From Bacteroidota bacterium (GTDB lineage Bacteria > Bacteroidota > Bacteroidia > Cytophagales > Cyclobacteriaceae), in NCBI GenBank assembly GCA_018267195.1, contig JAFDYY010000017.1, positions 1 to 56,741 on the forward strand: a DNA stretch of 56,741 nt, read 5' to 3'. How positions within the stretch are numbered: position 1 is the first letter of the stretch; every line of letters begins with the position of its first letter. A model generated the notes under the pieces. That model saw nothing but the letters and a program-made list of their open reading frames with translations. It did no database searches and was not told where the DNA came from. Of this stretch, positions 52,095 to 56,741 are shown piece after piece. Made by a program: the position numbers and the translations under genes.

Positions 52095-54002
52095 ATGCAA
52101 AAAATTGTGCTTTTCCTCTTTTTATTCGTTGGCTGTTTTCAGGTTGTTTTTTCTCAAATGCCCGATTCAACCTATATCAAAAGCCATTACGACAAAATTG
52201 AAATTTCGATCCCCATGCGGGACGGAATTAAACTTTTTACCTCTATCTATACACCCAAAGATAAATCAAAAACATATCCGATACTGATGCAGCGTACCTG
52301 CTACAGTGTAGCACCGTACGGTGCAAATAAATTCAGAAGAAACCTTGGTCCTTCCAAATTTTTGATGAAAGACGGATATATTTTTGTGTATCAAGATGTG
52401 CGCGGGCGCTGGATGAGCGAAGGTGTATTTGACAACATGCGGCCCAATATTCCCGGCAATGATCTGAAAAACAAAACGGCCATTGACGAATCTTCAGACA
52501 CCTGGGATACGATTGATTGGTTGATAAAAAACATAAAAGGAAATAACGGCCGAGTAGGTCAATGGGGCATTTCCTATCCCGGCCATTATACCGCTGCCGG
52601 TATCCCCGATGCACACCCGGCCTTAAAAGCATCATCTCCTCAGGCACCTATCAGTGATTTTTTCTTTGACGACTTTCATCATCAGGGAGCATATCTGCAA
52701 AGCTATACAGCCGCCTTTGCTGTGTTTGGGTATCAACACGAAAAGCCAACGGATAAAGAATGGTATATGGATAAGATCGGAAGATTTTACGCCAACCCGG
52801 CTAAAGACGGGTATGATTTCAACCTAAAGCTTGGGCCACTTAAAAACGTTACCGATAAATATCATTACGATAATTTTTTCTGGCAGCAAATTATTGATCA
52901 CCCCAACTATGATGAGTTTTGGCAAAAACGAAACATCCTCCCTCACCTCACCAATGTAAAGCACGCAGTTATGACGGTAGGCGGATGGTTTGATGCAGAA
53001 GACCTGTATGGCCCGCTCAACATCTATAAGAAAATTGAGGGCAGCAGTGCTACCTACAACACTATTGTGATGGGCCCTTGGAGCCATGGCGACTGGGCTC
53101 GTGAAAATGGGTTTCAACAAGTGAATCATATTTATTTTGGAGACAGCATTTCCACCTTTTACCAACGTGAGATTGAGCGTAAATTTTTTAACTCTATTTT
53201 GAAAGAATCCTCTCAACCGAACTTACCCGAAGCCTACATGTACGACTGTGGGTTAAAAACCTGGAAACAGTTTGCCGAATGGCCCCCCAAAGATATTCCT
53301 CCGGTAAAACTATACTTTGCCGAAAATGGAAAACTATCAATAAACACACCAACCCAGGCTGAAGCTGTTTTTGATTATGTAAGCGATCCGGCAAAACCGG
53401 TTCCGTACACCTCGCAAACCGAAGGTTTGGTTTTTACCCCACGCAGGTTTATGAGTGACGACCAGCGCGAGGCTTCGCGCAGGCCAGACGTACTCACTTT
53501 CCAAACCGAACCTCTCACGGAAGAACTTACACTTGCCGGTGAGATTGCCGCCAAATTAAAAGTTTCATTATCATCAACCGATGCTGATTTTATAGTAAAA
53601 ATTATTGATGTCTATCCGGATAATACGCCCAACGATACGAAACACAATCCGCCCAATATTATAATGGGCGGATACCAACAGTTAATACGAAGTGAAGTAT
53701 TCCGGGCGCGGTTTCGCAACAGTTTTGAGAAACCGGAACCATTTACCCCCAATCAAATTACCGATGTAGATTTTGCGTTACAAGATCTGTTTCACACCAT
53801 TAAAAAGGGGCATCGCTTAATGGTGCAGGTACACAGCACCTGGTTTCCCTATATCGACCGAAACCCGCAGAAATACGTGGATAATATTTACAAAGCCAAC
53901 GAAGAAGACTTTGTGAAGCAAACCATTAAAGTATATGGCTCGTCTGTTGTAGAAATTGGCGGGGGCGAAAAATTAAAAGCCAAAATTGAAAAGAAAAAAT
54001 AA
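52095..54002 (+). CDS. CocE/NonD-family hydrolase (X-Pro dipeptidyl peptidase S15 type)
   Basis: A protein of 635 residues with a signal peptide (about 1-21, ending Val-Phe-Ser-Gln). The alpha/beta-hydrolase domain has the nucleophile Ser160 in Gly-Ile-Ser-Tyr-Pro-Gly and a His in Gly-Pro-Trp-Ser-His-Gly-Asp-Trp, with the cap region between. The C-terminal beta-sandwich (about 440-635) includes Leu-Ala-Gly-Glu-Ile and Gly-His-Arg-Leu-Met-Val-Gln. The family includes cocaine esterase, glutaryl-7-ACA acylase and alpha-amino-ester hydrolases; a secreted peptidase or esterase is likely, but the substrate is not known. It is convergent with argS. Confidence 0.93.
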   Translation: MQKIVLFLFLFVGCFQVVFSQMPDSTYIKSHYDKIEISIPMRDGIKLFTSIYTPKDKSKTYPILMQRTCYSVAPYGANKFRRNLGPSKFLMKDGYIFVYQDVRGRWMSEGVFDNMRPNIPGNDLKNKTAIDESSDTWDTIDWLIKNIKGNNGRVGQWGISYPGHYTAAGIPDAHPALKASSPQAPISDFFFDDFHHQGAYLQSYTAAFAVFGYQHEKPTDKEWYMDKIGRFYANPAKDGYDFNLKLGPLKNVTDKYHYDNFFWQQIIDHPNYDEFWQKRNILPHLTNVKHAVMTVGGWFDAEDLYGPLNIYKKIEGSSATYNTIVMGPWSHGDWARENGFQQVNHIYFGDSISTFYQREIERKFFNSILKESSQPNLPEAYMYDCGLKTWKQFAEWPPKDIPPVKLYFAENGKLSINTPTQAEAVFDYVSDPAKPVPYTSQTEGLVFTPRRFMSDDQREASRRPDVLTFQTEPLTEELTLAGEIAAKLKVSLSSTDADFIVKIIDVYPDNTPNDTKHNPPNIIMGGYQQLIRSEVFRARFRNSFEKPEPFTPNQITDVDFALQDLFHTIKKGHRLMVQVHSTWFPYIDRNPQKYVDNIYKANEEDFVKQTIKVYGSSVVEIGGGEKLKAKIEKKK

Positions 54003-54010
54003 AATGAGAA

Positions 54011-54053
54011 TACCTGAGTATGGAGAAATCGTAGTTCTACATTTTCTCAGGTA
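54011..54053 (-). terminator. Hairpin between convergent genes, terminator of argS
   Basis: Perfect arms TACCTGAG (54011-54018) and CTCAGGTA (54046-54053) enclose a second possible stem (GTAG/CTAC near 54031-54040). The hairpin overlaps the argS 3' end, including its stop codon at 54037. On the minus strand it is followed by a T-rich stretch, so it probably ends argS transcripts and may serve the plus-strand gene too. Confidence 0.55.
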
Positions 54054-55824
54054 CTTCAATACCTAAAAGCTTCATTGATTTTTTTAGAACATCTGCAACT
54101 ACTTCCGAAAATGCAATTCTGAATTTCAGTTTTGCCTGATCGCTTTCGTTAAAGATTGGGATGGATTGATAGAATTGATTGTATCCTTTTGCGAGGTCAA
54201 AAGCAAAATTGGCAACCACTGCAGGCGAATAATCGCGGGCTGCTTCATTCAATTTATTGATGTAGTTGTTGATCATAAAAATCACCTCGCGTTCGGAAGC
54301 TTCAAGCGAAGCCACTTGTGATAACTCATTTTCATTTGGCTTCACCCCCATCGACCCGGCCTTGCGCACGATCGCACGAATGCGGGCGTGGGTGTATTGA
54401 ATAAACGGCCCCGTGTGTCCCTGCAATTGAATGGATTCATTCGGATCGAAGAGCATTCTTTTTTTCGGGTCAACTTTCAATAAGAAAAACTTCAACGCTC
54501 CTAATCCAATCATCTCAGAAAGTTCTTTCACTTGTCCATCCGCAAGGTCTTCAATTTTACCAAGCTCACGCGTTTGCTTCTCTGCTTCATCGGCCATCTC
54601 TTGCATCAGATCATCGGCATCCACTACCGTTCCTTCACGCGATTTCATTTTACCCGTTGGCAGATCGACCATGCCGTATGAGAGATGGTAACATTTATCC
54701 GCCCATGAGTAGCCCAGTTTTTTCAAGATCAAAAACAACACTTTGAAGTGATATTCCTGTTCATTGCCCACGGTGTAAACTTGCCCTTCTATTTTTGGGA
54801 AATCTTTAAAACGCAATATCGCGGTACCAATATCTTGTGTCATATAAACCGAAGTGCCATCGGCACGCAACAACACTTTTTGGTCAAGCCCATCCGAAGT
54901 CAGATCAACCCACACCGAGCCATCCTCTTTTTTAAAGAAAATCCCTTTCTCCACTCCTTTCAGCACTTCATCTTTTCCGAGTAAGTAGGTATCCGATTCG
55001 TAATACAGCTTCTCAAAATCAACGCCCATGCGTTTGTAGGTTGCGTCAAAACCTTCATACACCCAACCATTCATTGTCTTCCAAAGTAGCACCGTATCAA
55101 CATCTTTCGCTTCCCACTTTTGCAACAGCTCAACGGCTTGCTTCATGATCGGAGCTTGTTTCTCAGCTTCCGTTTCGCTCACTCCTTTATCTATCAGCTC
55201 TTTGATCTGTGCTTTATAATTTTTGTCGAACTCTACATAATATTTTCCTACCAGCTTGTCGCCTTTCATTCCGCTACTTTGTGGGGTTTCGCCATTACCC
55301 AACAGCTTCCACGCAGCCATGCTTTTGCAAATGTGAATGCCCCGGTCGTTAATGATCTGCACTTTGTGTACTGTGTAGCCAAGCGCTTTGTATATCTCAG
55401 CAACAGCATAGCCCAGAAAATTATTTCTTAAATGACCTAAGTGCAAAGGCTTATTGGTGTTGGGCGAAGAATACTCCACCATCAATTCTTTTCCGTTTGA
55501 AGGGAGCAATCCGAAATTTTTGTCGACAAAAATGGATTTAAAAACATCTATCCAAACTTTATCTGTAATGACAAGATTTAAAAATCCTTTCACCACATTG
55601 AAGCGCGCAACAATTCCTGAGTTGGCAACGAGATATTCGCCAATCGCAGTAGCCGTTTGCTCCGGTCCTTTTTTTGAAATTTTTGTTAACGGAAAACAAA
55701 CCAGTGTGTACGAGCCTTCAAACTCTGCATTAGTAGGTTGGAGTTGTAGTTGTTGTACCGGCTGATTAAACAATGTAGCAACCGCTGTACTAATAGAAGC
55801 CCGCAACTGAGTATCTAAGTTCAT
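54037..55824 (-). CDS. argS: Arginine-tRNA ligase
   Basis: A class I aminoacyl-tRNA synthetase of 595 residues that charges tRNA-Arg. The start at 55824 (Met-Asn-Leu-Asp-Thr) is preferred; an ATG seven codons earlier (55845) is possible. HIGH is His-Leu-Gly-His (128-131) in Pro-Asn-Thr-Asn-Lys-Pro-Leu-His-Leu-Gly-His-Leu-Arg-Asn. The KMSKS counterpart is Lys-Met-Lys-Ser-Arg-Glu-Gly. An N-terminal additional domain and a C-terminal anticodon-binding DALR domain (last 110 residues) complete the enzyme. Confidence 0.97.
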   Translation of the reverse strand: MNLDTQLRASISTAVATLFNQPVQQLQLQPTNAEFEGSYTLVCFPLTKISKKGPEQTATAIGEYLVANSGIVARFNVVKGFLNLVITDKVWIDVFKSIFVDKNFGLLPSNGKELMVEYSSPNTNKPLHLGHLRNNFLGYAVAEIYKALGYTVHKVQIINDRGIHICKSMAAWKLLGNGETPQSSGMKGDKLVGKYYVEFDKNYKAQIKELIDKGVSETEAEKQAPIMKQAVELLQKWEAKDVDTVLLWKTMNGWVYEGFDATYKRMGVDFEKLYYESDTYLLGKDEVLKGVEKGIFFKKEDGSVWVDLTSDGLDQKVLLRADGTSVYMTQDIGTAILRFKDFPKIEGQVYTVGNEQEYHFKVLFLILKKLGYSWADKCYHLSYGMVDLPTGKMKSREGTVVDADDLMQEMADEAEKQTRELGKIEDLADGQVKELSEMIGLGALKFFLLKVDPKKRMLFDPNESIQLQGHTGPFIQYTHARIRAIVRKAGSMGVKPNENELSQVASLEASEREVIFMINNYINKLNEAARDYSPAVVANFAFDLAKGYNQFYQSIPIFNESDQAKLKFRIAFSEVVADVLKKSMKLLGIEVPEKM

Positions 55825-55863
55825 TAAATTATTTTTTGAGGCCACAAGATAACTGTATTTGCC

Positions 55864-55881
55864 TTACTTACTGGTAAGTAA
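55864..55881. promoter_or_regulatory. Perfect palindrome upstream of argS
   Basis: TTACTTAC and GTAAGTAA are perfect 8-base arms around TG, 40 bases before the argS start and just after the histidine kinase stop. It has no T-run on either side, so operator is more likely than terminator; the regulator is unknown. Confidence 0.4.
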
Positions 55882-55890
55882 TAAAACGAT

Positions 55891-56676
55891 TTATTGAGGG
55901 AGTCGAATGATAAAAGTTGTGCCCACATCAGGCTGAGACCGGATGTCAATCGTGCCCCCCATGGCTTCTACTTGTTCTTTCACTAAGTACAAGCCTAACC
56001 CGCGGCCGTCCGCATTTAAATGAAATCGTTTAAAGAGTTTAAAAACCGCATCTCGGTGCTTGTCTAAATCTATGCCAAGCCCGTTATCGCTTATCGTCAT
56101 TTCAGCCATTCCATTATGGCTTTTTACCTCTATCGTGATTTTCAATAGACGATCGGGCGATCGGTATTTATAAGCATTGTTCAACAGGTTATAAAAAATG
56201 CTTTGTATAAATGCTTTTACCGAATGAATAGAAGGCAGAGTTTCAAAATCGACCGACACACCATTCTTATATTCTTCGGGCATGGCATTTTGCTGCATCG
56301 CCATTTCAAACTCTGCTTTTAAGTTTACCGGTTCAAATGAATTTATACTCCCCTTCAGATTAATAATCTTGCTCAGGTCTGTTACAATCTGGTCTAAGTC
56401 CGTGCTGGAGCGGTGGGTGAGATCCACAAATTTATTTTGCTCCTCTCCGGGCGGGAGTGATTTTAATATGGCGGTAAGGCCCAGCAACCGGGCAATGGGG
56501 CCACGCAAATTGTGTGAAACTACATACGAAAATTGCTGAAGGTTATTGTTCGAGCGAATCAATTCTTCATTTGTCTTTTTTAGATGAGTTGTATTTTCGT
56601 CCACCTTTTTTTCTAAATGCTGGTTCAGGTCTTGGATGGTACGGTTGTTCAGAACCAATTCTTCCGACTGAGCCAT
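55891..56676 (-). CDS. Sensor histidine kinase, C-terminal kinase part
   Basis: A protein of 261 residues. A coiled coil (1-45) leads to the dimerisation helix with the phosphorylated His55 (Val-Ser-His-Asn-Leu-Arg-Gly-Pro), then the ATPase domain: N box Leu-Asn-Asn-Ala-Tyr-Lys-Tyr, G1 Asp-Asn-Gly-Leu-Gly-Ile, G2 Gly-Arg-Gly-Leu-Gly-Leu-Tyr-Leu-Val. It passes phosphate to a response regulator not seen here. It has no sensor domain or membrane segment. In frame, the codons before the ATG spell a kinase-like Asn-Glu-Glu-Ile, ending at a TAA 36 bases upstream. So this may be the rest of a longer kinase broken upstream, or a short soluble kinase. Confidence 0.88.
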   Translation of the reverse strand: MAQSEELVLNNRTIQDLNQHLEKKVDENTTHLKKTNEELIRSNNNLQQFSYVVSHNLRGPIARLLGLTAILKSLPPGEEQNKFVDLTHRSSTDLDQIVTDLSKIINLKGSINSFEPVNLKAEFEMAMQQNAMPEEYKNGVSVDFETLPSIHSVKAFIQSIFYNLLNNAYKYRSPDRLLKITIEVKSHNGMAEMTISDNGLGIDLDKHRDAVFKLFKRFHLNADGRGLGLYLVKEQVEAMGGTIDIRSQPDVGTTFIIRLPQ

Positions 56677-56741
56677 AATCTCTTCATTATGACTCGTCCT
56701 GAAAATAGTTTACACAATTTGGTTAAGAGTCCTGATTCAAA

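Noticed and set aside
1..56741. CRISPR arrays, tRNA genes, insertion sequences or prophage
   Set aside because: No spaced direct repeats, cloverleaf-like gaps, transposase or phage genes are found; intergenic gaps are all below 300 bases.

Overview
The window is a stretch of chromosome from a member of the Bacteroidota, most likely the Cytophagia/Cytophagales. The case rests on several lineage marks. There are OmpA proteins carrying PD40 propellers, a long-form IspG, MenA (menaquinone), a DUF5606 protein, a DUF1800/DUF1501 pair, a giant secreted Fn3 protein and a ComEC without its nuclease domain. Purine-rich ribosome binding sites are largely absent, and several genes are preceded by the Bacteroidota promoter box TAnnTTTG. 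The window is densely coded, with no gap above 300 bases. I see no tRNA, rRNA, CRISPR array, insertion sequence or prophage.

Left part (1-15081, all minus strand): one tightly packed six-gene cluster that looks like a single operon. In transcription order it holds (1) a nucleotide-transporter-like membrane protein with HEAT repeats and a cyclic-nucleotide-binding-like domain, (2) a protein of three TIR-like modules, (3) an nSTAND1 NTPase with one membrane segment, a coiled coil and a WD40 propeller, (4) an outer-membrane beta-barrel, (5) a lipoprotein with propeller-like repeats, and (6) a very large secreted Fn3/Ig-like protein that runs off the left edge. Intergenic gaps are 8-22 bases, or an ATGA overlap. 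Immune-type signalling parts (TIR, STAND) in one unit with a transporter-like protein and surface proteins make this the best candidate for an undescribed trans-envelope system. A divergent OmpA/PD40 gene (15351-17657) starts on its other side.

Middle (17894-34183): ordinary chromosomal genes. These are ispG with two small genes behind it, a comEC-echA-recQ run, phoH divergent from an S-adenosylmethionine hydrolase gene, a PagL-like lipid A deacylase, a second OmpA/PD40 protein, engB, an EamA transporter and a DUF5606 gene.

Right part (34187-56741): a DUF1501/DUF1800 pair, fbp divergent from an aspartate kinase gene, ppc with a YkgJ-type gene, a TrmH-type methyltransferase, a SanA-like protein, a Rieske oxygenase, ahcY with a small membrane protein gene, a SUI1/DnaJ-like pair, a tandem universal stress protein, a GPx-GPx-menA operon, a GNAT acetyltransferase, a CocE-type hydrolase, argS and a short sensor histidine kinase at the right edge. 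Clear hairpin terminators follow the ahcY unit, the stress protein gene and argS. Several perfect palindromes sit in promoter regions.
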